Origin: Sphingobacterium siyangense | Lineage (GTDB): Bacteria; Bacteroidota; Bacteroidia; Sphingobacteriales; Sphingobacteriaceae | Direction of reading: 5' to 3' | NCBI RefSeq assembly: GCF_007830445.1 | Contig: NZ_VLKR01000007.1 | Location: 1 to 64,000, forward strand | Length of the DNA stretch: 64,000 nt | Part shown: in pieces, positions 8,691 through 17,295 of the stretch | Position numbering within the stretch: position 1 is the first letter of the stretch | Layout of the letters: each line of letters starts with the position of its first letter | Notes under the pieces: model-generated | Database searches by the model: none | What the model was told of the DNA's origin: nothing | What the model saw: the letters and a program-made list of their open reading frames with translations, nothing else | Made by a program: the position numbers and the translations under genes

Positions 8691-9965
8691 TTACTTCGCT
8701 AAGTTAATCAATTCTTCACGTTGAGGTCCTGTTGAAAGATACTTTATGGGAACTTGTAATTCTTCTTCTAAAAAGGAGATAAATGCACCCAAGGTTTCTG
8801 GAAGTAACTTTGCCTGCTTGATATTAGAGAAATCGGTATTCCAACCTTTTAAATATTTCCAGATCGGTTTAATTTCTTGTTCAGCGGATTGGGGAAATGC
8901 TAAGGAAATTTTTTGTTTATCTATTTCATAATGTGTACAGACGGGGATGGCAGCCATTTCGTTTAAGATGTCGGCTTTCGTAAGAACAAGCTGAGTGACT
9001 CCATTTAACATGATGGCATATTTTAATGCTGGAAGATCCAGCCAGCCGACACGACGGGGACGCTTGGTATTGGAACCGAATTCAGCTCCTTTTTCCCGTA
9101 AATCATTGGCAGCTTGTCCTGTGATCTCGGTTGGGAAAATGCCATTACCCACACGGGTGCAATAGGCTTTTGTAACGCCATATATTTTGTCCACCAGTTT
9201 AGGCGACACACCCAAGCTTACACAGGCTGCGGAGGCAATCGTATTTGATGAGGTCACATAGGGATAACTTCCATGGTCGATGTCAAGTAGGGTTGCCTGC
9301 GCACCTTCCGCCAATACCTTCTTGCCATCTTGGATTGCCTTGTTCAGGAAGATTTCAGTATCTATAATTGACACTTGCTTTAACGAAGTGCATCCTTGAA
9401 TAAAATCGTGGTAGAGCTCTTCGAATGCAGGCATTTCTTGTCCGAGAAGCTGTAGTTCATTGTATTGACGGATTAAAATTTGATGTACGTCCGTATTAAA
9501 ACTATCCGAGTGAATATCACCAACACGAAGGTTCTGTCTTAGTATTTTATTGGAATAGCTTGGTGCAATTCCATTTTTGGTCGTTCCTATCGTGCGATAC
9601 AATGGGGACTGTTCCATATAGATATCCCAATAACGATGGGTAGGTAAAACGAGATGCGCTTTTTGGGATATCAAAATCCTATTGAAGAGATCTTGATCTG
9701 GCATAATGTGCGCTAGTTCTTCGATTTCCGCTTTGAATGCTAATGGGTCAACCACCACACTGGTGCCAATAATGTTTTTGACATGCGACGAAAAAATTCC
9801 CGATGGGAGTAGTTTAAGCGTAATTTTGTTACCTTGATAATAAATACTATGTCCGGCATTCGCGCCTCCATTAAATCGAGCGATAATGTCATAGTCGCTT
9901 CCGATCAGATCAATGAATTTTCCTTTACCTTCGTCTCCCCATTGGAGCCCAATTAGAATGTCCAT
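8691..9965 (-). CDS. purA: adenylosuccinate synthetase, divergent PurA paralogue
   Basis: The 424-residue protein starts MDILIGLQWGDEGKGKFID, the PurA P-loop with catalytic Asp and Lys. It also has ARFNGGANAGHS (catalytic His kept), IGTTKNGIAPSY, LLDIDHGSYPYVTSSNTIA, KRPRRVGWLDLPALKYAI and a C-terminal STGPQREELI. PurA joins IMP and aspartate using GTP, the first committed step to AMP. Several near-invariant positions differ: GAQATLLD instead of GAQGTLLD, TKNGIAPSY instead of TGRGIGPAY, and IGTSVVVDP instead of GNGVVVDP. This and its pairing with a Crp/Fnr regulator suggest a second copy rather than the housekeeping enzyme (inference). Confidence 0.88.
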   Translation of the reverse strand: MDILIGLQWGDEGKGKFIDLIGSDYDIIARFNGGANAGHSIYYQGNKITLKLLPSGIFSSHVKNIIGTSVVVDPLAFKAEIEELAHIMPDQDLFNRILISQKAHLVLPTHRYWDIYMEQSPLYRTIGTTKNGIAPSYSNKILRQNLRVGDIHSDSFNTDVHQILIRQYNELQLLGQEMPAFEELYHDFIQGCTSLKQVSIIDTEIFLNKAIQDGKKVLAEGAQATLLDIDHGSYPYVTSSNTIASAACVSLGVSPKLVDKIYGVTKAYCTRVGNGIFPTEITGQAANDLREKGAEFGSNTKRPRRVGWLDLPALKYAIMLNGVTQLVLTKADILNEMAAIPVCTHYEIDKQKISLAFPQSAEQEIKPIWKYLKGWNTDFSNIKQAKLLPETLGAFISFLEEELQVPIKYLSTGPQREELINLAK

Positions 9966-10087
9966 ATTGCGTTTGTCTTGAATTTATGGTCAAAGCTAGG
10001 GCTTGCAAAGCGGAGGACAATTGCCATTTGGCAAAAAGTGCTCCTCATTATCATTTGACAAGCAGTCTTAATGCGTTTAGATTGCGC

Positions 10088-10669
10088 TTAAGCTTGTTTG
10101 TGTCCCAACTGTTGTACTTTTTGTAGCCATTTATTCCGTTTAATAGGATCGGAAGTTTTGATAATTCCGATATAGGTTACTTTAACGGGCGATATTCCAC
10201 AAAATTGAAGGGTGGATCTTTTTAGTTGATTAACACTTGGTCTGCCGTAAACTAATGCATAATACCAACTTGGTTGATCGAGTGTTGTAATGATCCGGGC
10301 AGATTTTCCTTTTAGCAATTTGTCCCAAAAAAGAGAATTTTCGCGGTATTGAAAGGCCCGTCCAGGTAAAAATAGTCTATCGATAAAGCCCTTCATCAAG
10401 GCAGGAAGACCGCCCCACCAAACGGGATGTATCCAGACCAAATGATCGGCCCATAAGATGTCTTCCCAGGCAAGAAGTAGGTCCTGTTCCAGTTCTGTTC
10501 GTTTACGATAACCAAATTCAAGGTTTGGATTGAAGTCCAGGTCAATAATATGGATTGTTCGTACTGTAGCTCCGGACGCTACCGCAGCTTCTTGATAAGT
10601 ATTTGCAATGCCACAATTGAAGGATTCCCGATTCGGGTGACCATTGATAATCAGTATTTTTTTCCGCAT
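10088..10669 (-). CDS. NAD(P)H:quinone reductase-like flavodoxin-fold protein
   Basis: The 193-residue protein opens with KILIINGHPNRESFN. It carries WADHLVWIHPVWWGGLPALMKGFIDR, the FMN/FAD-site signature of the NQO1/KefF (flavodoxin_2) family, which reduces quinones or other electrophiles with two electrons. It ends about 58 bp after the second Crp/Fnr gene on the same strand, so that regulator may be co-transcribed with it. The length matches small bacterial members. Confidence 0.85.
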   Translation of the reverse strand: MRKKILIINGHPNRESFNCGIANTYQEAAVASGATVRTIHIIDLDFNPNLEFGYRKRTELEQDLLLAWEDILWADHLVWIHPVWWGGLPALMKGFIDRLFLPGRAFQYRENSLFWDKLLKGKSARIITTLDQPSWYYALVYGRPSVNQLKRSTLQFCGISPVKVTYIGIIKTSDPIKRNKWLQKVQQLGHKQA

Positions 10670-10727
10670 GATGTCGTATTACATTACAAAAATACCGATA
10701 GAGCCACCGTCTTTATAGGACAAATGT

Positions 10728-11327
10728 CTAAAAAGAAATTTCACTGCGAATACGACTTAAATGACGTTGTGTGATGCCTAAATAGGAAGCAAGATATTGT
10801 AAAGGAAGCTGTTGGATAAACTCAGGATGATCTTTGAGCAAATTGGCATAACGTTGTGATGCGGTTTCTTTTTGCAGTTGAAAGACGCGTTTTTCAAGCT
10901 CAAGATATTGTTCCTCGGCAATCATTTTAAGGTACTTTGTCCATTTTAGGCTATTTGTAGCGCGTGTATCAATGGTGTTTTTTTTGATCGTCCATAGTTC
11001 GGCAGGGGTGATGGCCTGCATGGTCTCCGTACTCGGCCCGCCGGTAATAAAGGAGGAGTAGGCCGCTATCCAAGTATTGGGAAAGCGGAAACAATAGGTA
11101 ATATCTTCCTTGTTTGCACTGCTATAATAAGAACGGAAGATCCCTGATTGTATAAATGCAACCTCATGACAAGGTTGATTCTCTTTAACAAAAAAGTCGT
11201 TTTTGTTCAGCTTTCTGTATTCAAAAAGCTGAACAATCTGATTGATCTCTTCTTCCTCAAACAGACGCAAAGACCGAAAATATGCTGCTATCATGAAGTC
11301 CAAACTTAGAAAAATTGCGGTGTTCAT
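10728..11327 (-). CDS. Crp/Fnr-family transcriptional regulator (second copy)
   Basis: The 199-residue protein has a beta-roll (FIQSGIFRSYYSSANKEDITYCFRFP) and a C-terminal helix-turn-helix ending LQYLASYLGITQRHLSRIRSEISF. It is a clear relative of the regulator at 8112-8678, with the same domain order. A start at the second Met (residue 12) is possible. It sits directly upstream of the quinone reductase and is a likely local regulator. Confidence 0.86.
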   Translation of the reverse strand: MNTAIFLSLDFMIAAYFRSLRLFEEEEINQIVQLFEYRKLNKNDFFVKENQPCHEVAFIQSGIFRSYYSSANKEDITYCFRFPNTWIAAYSSFITGGPSTETMQAITPAELWTIKKNTIDTRATNSLKWTKYLKMIAEEQYLELEKRVFQLQKETASQRYANLLKDHPEFIQQLPLQYLASYLGITQRHLSRIRSEISF

Positions 11328-11395
11328 GCAAAATAAATTCGATGTGATTCAATGGACGCTATGTTTAGTTTGCCGATTGAGCAATAGGTAGATTT

Positions 11396-11863
11396 TTAAT
11401 TTGCATCGATTAGAATTGCCAATTGCAGGCACATTTGATCGGAGCGATTGCTCCATGCATGATTCGTGCCACGCTGGATGACAATATCGCCGGCCTGTAA
11501 AAGCGTTTCTTCTGTGTCTGTAATCAAGTAAATCTCCCCTGAAAGAATAACGATGTAATCTAAACTTGCTGTCTGATGCATGAGGGGATGAGGGATGCCA
11601 ATCGCTGTTTCTATACCAAGTTCCCGATCGGGTGGGATCTGTACATAGCGGAAGTACGTGCCATTTTTGATGACTTGGGGTATAGCAGTGTTTTCTATGG
11701 GATGCTCTTTCTCAAACTTGGCCGGCATTTGACTGGTTTGCCAGATATCGGAAATAACGAGATAGGGATAGTGCTCCGATACATTATCGACCAATGCATC
11801 CGCTTCGATAAAGGATTTGCCGGCACGTATGCCTGTCACGATTCGTCTAGGTATAGTTCTCAT
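11396..11863 (-). CDS. cupin-domain protein
   Basis: In this 155-residue protein the C-terminal half is a cupin: PHPLMHQTASLDYIVILSGEI, then LLQAGDIVIQRGTNHAWSNRSD. These supply the two cupin motifs (H..SLDYI...G and H.W.N). Such proteins bind a metal or small organic acid and often act in aromatic or polyketide-type metabolism, but the substrate is not readable. It is transcribed divergently from the HxlR regulator across a 163-bp gap. Confidence 0.82.
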   Translation of the reverse strand: MRTIPRRIVTGIRAGKSFIEADALVDNVSEHYPYLVISDIWQTSQMPAKFEKEHPIENTAIPQVIKNGTYFRYVQIPPDRELGIETAIGIPHPLMHQTASLDYIVILSGEIYLITDTEETLLQAGDIVIQRGTNHAWSNRSDQMCLQLAILIDAN

Positions 11864-11978
11864 TGATTTTGTATAATTAATTTATTGCCTTGGGTCTGGT
11901 TGTTTTTCATAATCTACGTTATACTTTAATTTTTTCAGCTTACGCTGTTGCTATGACAAATCTAACTTTCGTTTGCTA

Positions 11979-12010
11979 TATATTTGTTGGTAGTTAACAA
12001 GTGGTAACTA
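11979..12010 (+). promoter_or_regulatory. -7 element and candidate HxlR operator
   Basis: TATATTTG at 11979-11986 matches the Bacteroidota -7 box. It is followed by an imperfect inverted repeat TAGTTAAC (11991-11998) and GGTAACTA (12003-12010) with a 4-nt spacer and one mismatch. The repeat would lie at the transcription start and could be the autoregulatory site of the HxlR protein that begins at 12027. No convincing -33 element is seen. Confidence 0.4.
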
Positions 12011-12026
12011 GTAGATGTAAAGCTAT

Positions 12027-12413
12027 ATGGGAAAAGTTTTGGACGGAAGTCAAATGCGGGAGGCGAATTGTTCGGAAGAATTGCGCGCTATGCGTGATGC
12101 GCTGGATATTTTGGGCGGAAAATGGAAATTGATGATATTACGTTATTTGGCTAATCGGGAGTCGCAGGAAATCCATTTCAAAAAAATGGAAAGGGAGATT
12201 CAGGGAATTTCTGCAAAAGTGTTGACGAAAGAACTTCGAGACCTTGAATTAAACTTGTTAGTCGCCCGCCAGCCCAGCGAAGACCCCGTAAAAGTGTTTT
12301 ATAAAATTACGGCCTATGGTAAAAGTGTATTCCCCGTCACCGAATCTCTGGTCAGTTGGGGTTTGGAATACCGAGAGAAGGTGAAACAGGAACTCGCTGC
12401 ATTAGCGAAATAA
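12027..12413 (+). CDS. HxlR-family winged-helix regulator
   Basis: The 128-residue protein shows the HxlR core DALDILGGKWKLMILRYLA, then REIQGISAKVLTKELRDLELN and a wing with VFYKITAYGKSVFPV. HxlR proteins are dimers that often sense electrophiles or formaldehyde. Cys15 lies in the usual N-terminal sensor region (NCSEEL). It is divergent from the cupin gene, which is its most likely target, and convergent with the DinB gene, only 4 bp away. Confidence 0.88.
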   Translation: MGKVLDGSQMREANCSEELRAMRDALDILGGKWKLMILRYLANRESQEIHFKKMEREIQGISAKVLTKELRDLELNLLVARQPSEDPVKVFYKITAYGKSVFPVTESLVSWGLEYREKVKQELAALAK

Positions 12414-12417
12414 CAAT

Positions 12418-12891
12418 TTATTCCGATTGAAGAATTAACTTTTTGATCAGTGAAATCTGACCAAGGTGATAATAGCTATGTTCGATTACACCTTCGATAT
12501 TTCTGAGGTAAGATCCATACTTTTTATCAATAAATGGCTGATCGAAGAGGTTTTCTTCAAATTGGGCAATGCCGTCGGCAAATGTTGCTGCGTTTTTTAG
12601 GAATCGATCTACTAGCGCATTCCAATCGGCTTTGGATCGGATAGGCGGGATATCAAAGCTGTATTTATCGCTGATTTCCAATTTTCCATGCTCAAATGCC
12701 ATAAGTAATCCCTCGAGGTAATAATTGATATGATAGGTTAGGGCAGCGATAGAATTCAGATTACTTATTTTGAATATGGCCTGTTCCCAGGTCGTATCCA
12801 ATAGTTGTTCCTGATAGTTGGTATTGGCAATCCAACGTCCATTCAAAAAAACTTCGCGAAGTCTATCTGCAAGAAATATACGTCTTTCCAT
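12418..12891 (-). CDS. DinB-like (DUF1572-type) four-helix protein
   Basis: The 157-residue, all-helical protein has conserved histidines in YHINYYLEGLL and in a C-terminal EHSYYHLGQISLIKKL. This fits the three-His metal site of the DinB/YfiT-like superfamily. Members include thiol-dependent transferases and many uncharacterised proteins. It stands alone on the minus strand, head-to-head with nothing close (370 bp to the next feature). Confidence 0.75.
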   Translation of the reverse strand: MERRIFLADRLREVFLNGRWIANTNYQEQLLDTTWEQAIFKISNLNSIAALTYHINYYLEGLLMAFEHGKLEISDKYSFDIPPIRSKADWNALVDRFLKNAATFADGIAQFEENLFDQPFIDKKYGSYLRNIEGVIEHSYYHLGQISLIKKLILQSE

Positions 12892-13209
12892 TTTGTGTTA
12901 AAATTTTCCAATGATTAGTTTTTTCCTGCCCTTTGCCATTATTTACACGTTACAGCTATAGGAAGAATTGGTATTGATTTTCTAATTCCAATTTACATAC
13001 AATTTTCCTATTCTTCATCTTTGGTTAATCTCTTGTTAATAAGACTTTCCTTTTTTTGTATAAAGTCATTGTTACCAAGATATCAAACATAATCATTCGG
13101 GTAATCAGTCAACGTACAATTTATGAGGTAAGGAAGAAAATGATGATAGCATTATAATTTTTGTGCTAAAAGGGGAGTAATTGGTTGAAATTGGTGAAGA
13201 AATACGGTT

Positions 13210-13250
13210 AAATAAGCACATAGCTAATAGCCTCAGCTATGTGCTTATTT
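13210..13250. terminator. bidirectional hairpin downstream of the SDR gene
   Basis: Perfect 16-bp arms (13210-13225 and 13235-13250, AAATAAGCACATAGCT and its complement) surround a 9-nt loop. It lies 14 bp beyond the SDR stop codon. The rest of the 12892-13263 gap shows nothing else recognisable. Confidence 0.75.
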
Positions 13251-13263
13251 GGGTAGTATGCCA

Positions 13264-14025
13264 CTAAAGGTTCATCCCGCCCGATACCTCAATGCGTTGT
13301 CCGTTGATCCATCTTGCGTCTTCGGTACAAAGGAAGGCAACCACCCCGCCGATATCGTCAGGTACACCAGCGCGTCCTAAAGCTGTAACAGCTGCAATAT
13401 GCGCATTTGTTTCTTTGTTATCCCGCACATGCCCGCCACCAAAATCAGTCTCGATCGCACCGGGAGCAACAACGTTTGCTGCAATACCGCGAGGACCGAG
13501 TTCTTTGGCAAGATACCTCGTCAGTACCTCGATTGCTCCTTTCATCGAGCCATAGGCAGATGATCCCGGAAATGCAAAACGCGCGAGACCTGAAGAAATA
13601 TTGATAATACGTCCGCCATCATTCAAATAGGGAAGAGCTTTCTGCGTGAGAAAAAATACCCCTTTATAATGGATGTTATAAGCTGTATCAAATTGTTCTT
13701 CTGTGGTTTCTATAAAGGGTGCATATAAGGCGGTTCCGGCATTATTGATCAGAAAATCAAAATTAGACTGCCCCGTTTGTTGTATTAAATGTTGCGTAAC
13801 TCGTTCAATAAAGCCATTAAAGGACTTCACATTACCTGCATCCAATTGGAATGCAGCTGCATGCTGACCTAAAGATTGTATCGTGGCAACCACATGATCT
13901 GCTTCCTCCTGATTGCTATTGTAGGTTAGCATGACATCGATTCCTTTTTTTGCGAGGCTAACAGCCATGTTTCTACCTAAACCACGGCTTCCGCCTGTTA
14001 CCAATGCTATTTTATTTGTAGCCAT
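13264..14025 (-). CDS. SDR-family NAD(P)-dependent oxidoreductase
   Basis: The 253-residue classical short-chain dehydrogenase has a dinucleotide-binding VTGGSRGLGRNMA, the NNAG motif (FDFLINNAGTAL), catalytic Ser in ISSGLARFAF and Tyr/Lys in SAYGSMKGAIEVL. It ends in the typical WINGQRIEVSGGMNL. Such enzymes oxidise or reduce alcohols and ketones. It lies just downstream of, and co-directional with, the AraC regulator at 14119-15033, its likely controller. Confidence 0.92.
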   Translation of the reverse strand: MATNKIALVTGGSRGLGRNMAVSLAKKGIDVMLTYNSNQEEADHVVATIQSLGQHAAAFQLDAGNVKSFNGFIERVTQHLIQQTGQSNFDFLINNAGTALYAPFIETTEEQFDTAYNIHYKGVFFLTQKALPYLNDGGRIINISSGLARFAFPGSSAYGSMKGAIEVLTRYLAKELGPRGIAANVVAPGAIETDFGGGHVRDNKETNAHIAAVTALGRAGVPDDIGGVVAFLCTEDARWINGQRIEVSGGMNL

Positions 14026-14118
14026 TTTAATTTGTTTTAAAGATCCAACAGCACAAAGATCCTCCGAAAAGTTGAACTTTTCCTTGCGAAATGCAAATGG
14101 ATATTTGCGAAATTCAAA

Positions 14119-15033
14119 TTATAACGATTGAGAACGAAAAATGTTTGGGGCAGAGCCGGTTTGCTTCTTGAAAAAATTGGAAAAATGAGCGATCTCCTCA
14201 AAGCCAAGTGAATAAGCAATCTCAGATACATTCCAATCGGTTTGTCGCAGTAAAATTTTTGCCTCCTGTGTGACTCTGGCTGCAATGACATGGCTGGTTG
14301 TTTTTCCCGTATTTTCCTTTAAAATTTTATTCAGGTGATTGACATGTATGGCCAATCGTTCCGCAAAATCATTAGCTGTCCGTAGTTGTAGACGTTGCAT
14401 TGGAGATTCAATGGGAAATTGTCTTTCTAGCAATTCTATAAATAATGAGGTTATTCTATTGGAGGCATTATGTGTGGGATTTGTTATACTTTTGGGTTGC
14501 AGCTTTTGCCCATAATGAATGATTTCAAGCACATAATTTCGCAGCAGATCGTATTTAAAGACGTACTCTGAAGATAGCTCTTTATTCATTTTTAGAAAAA
14601 TTTCCTCTATTTCAATACGTTGTTCTTCTGATAGTTGGAAAATTGGAAGGCCGCCCGGTTGAAAGATAGGTAGATCATCTATATTAACACCACTTTTATT
14701 TCGAGTTAAAAATTCATCGGTGAAAACACAGAAATACCCCTTTTGATGCTCATCTTTCGGTATCCAATGGTAAGGAACTTTGGGGGTAGCAAATACAAGT
14801 GCAGATTCATCGATTTCGATTACTTTGTCGGCATATTCGGCTGTGTTTTTTCCTGTGATTAAGCTGATTTTATAATACGTGCGCTTATTGTAGGGCATGA
14901 TCGGTTTATCTTTCAATTTAGCGGCAAGTTCCTCATAACTGAACATATTAAAATGACCAATCTCTCTTGCGATCTCTTTTGGAATACTCGCATTAATCTC
15001 CTGATAAAACTGTTCGATGGAAGTCGTTTTCAT
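14119..15033 (-). CDS. AraC-family transcriptional regulator
   Basis: The 304-residue protein has an N-terminal cupin-like sensing region (TYYKISLITG...YHWIP) and a C-terminal double helix-turn-helix with LAIHVNHLNKILKENTGKT and WNVSEIAYSLGFEEIAHFSNFFKKQTG. It is followed on the same strand by the SDR gene and faces the ohr operon. This subgroup in Bacteroidota commonly controls neighbouring oxidoreductases. Confidence 0.9.
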   Translation of the reverse strand: MKTTSIEQFYQEINASIPKEIAREIGHFNMFSYEELAAKLKDKPIMPYNKRTYYKISLITGKNTAEYADKVIEIDESALVFATPKVPYHWIPKDEHQKGYFCVFTDEFLTRNKSGVNIDDLPIFQPGGLPIFQLSEEQRIEIEEIFLKMNKELSSEYVFKYDLLRNYVLEIIHYGQKLQPKSITNPTHNASNRITSLFIELLERQFPIESPMQRLQLRTANDFAERLAIHVNHLNKILKENTGKTTSHVIAARVTQEAKILLRQTDWNVSEIAYSLGFEEIAHFSNFFKKQTGSAPNIFRSQSL

Positions 15034-15139
15034 TTAAACCCAATTTGCAATAATCAAATGTACTGGTTTTAGATTACAATCTATACACGCAGTCATGTTT
15101 TTGATATTTTACTATTCTCATTTAAATGTAATTTGCGAT

Positions 15140-15161
15140 ATTATATTTTGCACAATATAAT
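15140..15161 (+). promoter_or_regulatory. candidate OhrR operator over the ohr promoter
   Basis: ATTATATT (15140-15147) and AATATAAT (15154-15161) form a perfect inverted repeat with a 6-nt spacer. It overlaps the -33 region of the ohr promoter. OhrR-type MarR proteins bind AT-rich inverted repeats of this kind, and the ohrR gene closes the same operon. The assignment is inference from position and symmetry. Confidence 0.5.
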
Positions 15162-15178
15162 TTCTTGCCCTACATTTG
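15146..15178 (+). promoter_or_regulatory. promoter of the ohr operon
   Basis: TTTTG at 15146-15150 and TACATTTG at 15171-15178 are separated by 20 nt, a good match to the Bacteroidota -33/-7 consensus. The start codon of ohr is at 15201, giving a leader of about 15 nt. Confidence 0.65.
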
Positions 15179-15200
15179 TATAAACAAAACAAATTGAAAT

Positions 15201-15626
15201 ATGAAAACGTTATATAACATCGGCGCGACAGCCAAAGGAGGACGAAACGGTCAGGTAACAAGTGAAAATGGTGTACTGGATTTAGCGGTTCGCATGCCAA
15301 AAGGACTAGGAGGTGCAAATGATGATTATGCCAATCCTGAGATGCTTTTTGCTGCAGGTTATGCTGCATGTTTTGATAGTGCCTTGAATTTGGTGATCAG
15401 ATCAGAAAAGGTAAAAACTGGAGAGACTTCGGTAACTGCACATGTGAGTATTGGACAATTGGATAATGGCGGTTTTGGGTTGGCTGCAGAATTACATGCC
15501 AATATTCCGGGAGTGAGTTTGGAAGTCGCCCAGCAATTGATTGAAAAAGCACATCAGGTTTGTCCCTACTCAAATGCAACAAGGGGTAATATAGATGTTA
15601 AATTGACGGTATCAACTAACGAATAA
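15201..15626 (+). CDS. ohr: organic hydroperoxide resistance protein Ohr
   Basis: The 141-residue OsmC/Ohr-fold protein starts KTLYNIGATAKGGRNGQV and carries two redox cysteines, Cys57 (AAGYAACFDSAL) and Cys121 (HQVCPYSNATRGN), at the spacing of true Ohr proteins. Ohr is a cytoplasmic thiol peroxidase that reduces organic and fatty-acid hydroperoxides using lipoylated partners. It is first in a four-gene operon ending with its regulator OhrR. Confidence 0.93.
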   Translation: MKTLYNIGATAKGGRNGQVTSENGVLDLAVRMPKGLGGANDDYANPEMLFAAGYAACFDSALNLVIRSEKVKTGETSVTAHVSIGQLDNGGFGLAAELHANIPGVSLEVAQQLIEKAHQVCPYSNATRGNIDVKLTVSTNE

Positions 15627-15629
15627 TAG

Positions 15630-15998
15630 ATGAATAACTTGGCTAATGTGCTGACAGCGCTCGTACTTTTAGAACATGTATACATTGTATGGATGGAAAT
15701 GTTTGCTTGGGAAACTGCAGGAAAACGTAGTTTTGGCAAGGCTCTCCCTGCTGAGCTTTTCAAACCCACCAAAGGACTTGCCGCAAATCAAGGCTTATAC
15801 AATGGCTTTTTAGTTGCGGGTTTAGCTTGGTCCTTTTTTATCAATGATCCGGTCTGGAGTGGAAATGTACGCCTGTTTTTTCTAGGTTGTGTCCTCGTGG
15901 CTGGGGTTTTTGGTGGAATCACAGCGAGCAAAAAGATATTTTTTGTACAAGGAGTTCCGGCATTGTTAGCAATATTATCCATGATTTTCTTAAAATAA
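15630..15998 (+). CDS. DUF1304 integral membrane protein
   Basis: The 122-residue protein has four predicted membrane segments. Its characteristic N-terminus LTALVLLEHVYIVWMEMFAWET and the central LAANQGLYNGFLVAGL are hallmarks of the DUF1304 family. The function is not established. It starts 3 nt after the ohr stop, so it is translationally linked to peroxide detoxification here. Confidence 0.85.
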   Translation: MNNLANVLTALVLLEHVYIVWMEMFAWETAGKRSFGKALPAELFKPTKGLAANQGLYNGFLVAGLAWSFFINDPVWSGNVRLFFLGCVLVAGVFGGITASKKIFFVQGVPALLAILSMIFLK

Positions 15999-16010
15999 TT
16001 AAATAATTAT

Positions 16011-16646
16011 ATGTCACTAATAGAAGATTTAAAATGGCGTCATGCTGTGAAAGCATATGATCCGACAAAAAAAGTTAGTCAGGAAAATGTAGACAAAATC
16101 GTGGAGGCTGCTCGTTTTGCACCTACTTCCTCGGGCTTACAGCCATTTAAGATATTGATTGTTGAAAATCAGGCATTGAAAGAAGAATTGGCAAAGGGTG
16201 CATTAAATCCAGACTGTATGCGTGAATGTTCACATGTGCTTGTTTTCGCTGCATGGGATCGTTATACGGAAGAACGTATTGATAAAGTTTATGATTTTAC
16301 AACGGATGAACGAGAACTACCTCGTGGACGTTTTGGTTCCTATACCGAGAAGTTAAAGTCAATTTATCTGAATGAAGCTGCGGAAAGAAATTTTGCGCAC
16401 ACGGCAAGACAGACTTATATAGCCTTAGGTTTGGCTTTGGCTCAGGCCGCTGAACTTCGTGTCGATTCTACCCCTGCAGAAGGCTTCGATAACCATGTGG
16501 TGGATACAGTATTGCAATTGGAGAAACATGGATTAAAAAGTGTCTCGTTAATGTATGTTGGTGTCGCAGACAGTTCCCGCGATTGGATCTCAACAATGAA
16601 GAAAGTTCGAATACCCAAGGAAGATTTTGTTGTTGAGTACAAATAG
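16011..16646 (+). CDS. nitroreductase-family NAD(P)H-dependent oxidoreductase
   Basis: The 211-residue FMN-binding protein starts LIEDLKWRHAVKAYDPTKKV and has AARFAPTSSGLQPFKILIVE and RQTYIALGLALAQAAELRVDSTPAEGFD. These are typical of the NfsB/DrgA-like group that reduces nitroaromatics and quinones. It is the third gene of the ohr operon (12-bp gap after DUF1304), consistent with a role in handling oxidised or electrophilic products. Confidence 0.9.
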   Translation: MSLIEDLKWRHAVKAYDPTKKVSQENVDKIVEAARFAPTSSGLQPFKILIVENQALKEELAKGALNPDCMRECSHVLVFAAWDRYTEERIDKVYDFTTDERELPRGRFGSYTEKLKSIYLNEAAERNFAHTARQTYIALGLALAQAAELRVDSTPAEGFDNHVVDTVLQLEKHGLKSVSLMYVGVADSSRDWISTMKKVRIPKEDFVVEYK

Positions 16647-16692
16647 TTGATTACTGTTTTTCAATCCCTTAAAAACTCAATATCTTTGTAAG

Positions 16693-17124
16693 ATGGATGA
16701 TTTATTAAAATTAGATAAGCAGCTTTGCTTTTCAGTCTATGTGCTACATAGGGAAATTATGCAGCAATATCGAACTATCCTTGAAGAGATTGACTTGACC
16801 TATCCCCAGTATATCACCATGATGGCTTTATGGGAGAATGATGAGCAAACTGTAAATCAATTAGGGGCTAAGCTATTTCTAGATAATGGAACGCTTACGC
16901 CACTGTTGAAACGTTTGGAGACGAAAGCATTGCTTACCCGGACACGAAGCAAAGAAGATGAACGCGTGGTGAAAGTACAGCTTACCGCACAAGGATTGCA
17001 ATTAAAGGAAAAGGCGAGCTGTGTTCCCATGCAGATTTTTGAAGCCTTAAAGCTCGACTATGCTGATATGGTTCAGCTTAAAGCCTTGGCAGAAAAAATC
17101 GTGCATAATGTTGGAAATAGCTAG
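16693..17124 (+). CDS. ohrR: OhrR-type MarR-family peroxide sensor
   Basis: The 143-residue protein begins LLKLDKQLCFSVYVLHREI, with sensor Cys12 in the OhrR position. It has YPQYITMMALWEN and a winged helix (NQLGAKLFLDNGTLTPLLKRLE). A second cysteine, Cys110 (KASCVPM), suggests a two-cysteine mechanism as in Xanthomonas OhrR rather than the one-cysteine Bacillus type (inference). It is last in the operon with ohr. A TATCTTTG box at 16681-16688 lies only 5 nt before the start, so an internal, nearly leaderless promoter is possible. Confidence 0.9.
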   Translation: MDDLLKLDKQLCFSVYVLHREIMQQYRTILEEIDLTYPQYITMMALWENDEQTVNQLGAKLFLDNGTLTPLLKRLETKALLTRTRSKEDERVVKVQLTAQGLQLKEKASCVPMQIFEALKLDYADMVQLKALAEKIVHNVGNS

Positions 17125-17139
17125 TTTTTATACGATATG

Positions 17140-17196
17140 ATATCAAAAAAAAGGATTAAATACACCTGCCTGTATTTAATCCTTTTTTTTTGATAT
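17140..17196. terminator. very strong intrinsic terminator of the ohr operon
   Basis: The left arm at about 17140-17164 (ATATC, eight A, GGATTAAATACA) pairs with 17171-17196 around the 6-nt loop CCTGCC. Pairing covers about 24 bp with a single extra T. The A-run and T-run at the stem base make it usable in both orientations. It starts 15 nt after the ohrR stop. Confidence 0.85.
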
Positions 17197-17295
17197 GGAT
17201 TGTCTTGAGCTATAAATGTTCACGTTCCTTTTATTATACATCATTTTAGCATATTTCGGATTTTTTGACAGGACTATAATGTGGAGATTCGTGGT

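Noticed and set aside
11576..11866. 96-codon frame on the + strand
   Set aside because: Entirely antisense to the well-supported cupin gene; no protein family features of its own.
13292..13604. open frames on the + strand across the SDR gene
   Set aside because: They are antisense to conserved SDR motifs and show Pro/Ser-rich composition typical of shadow frames.
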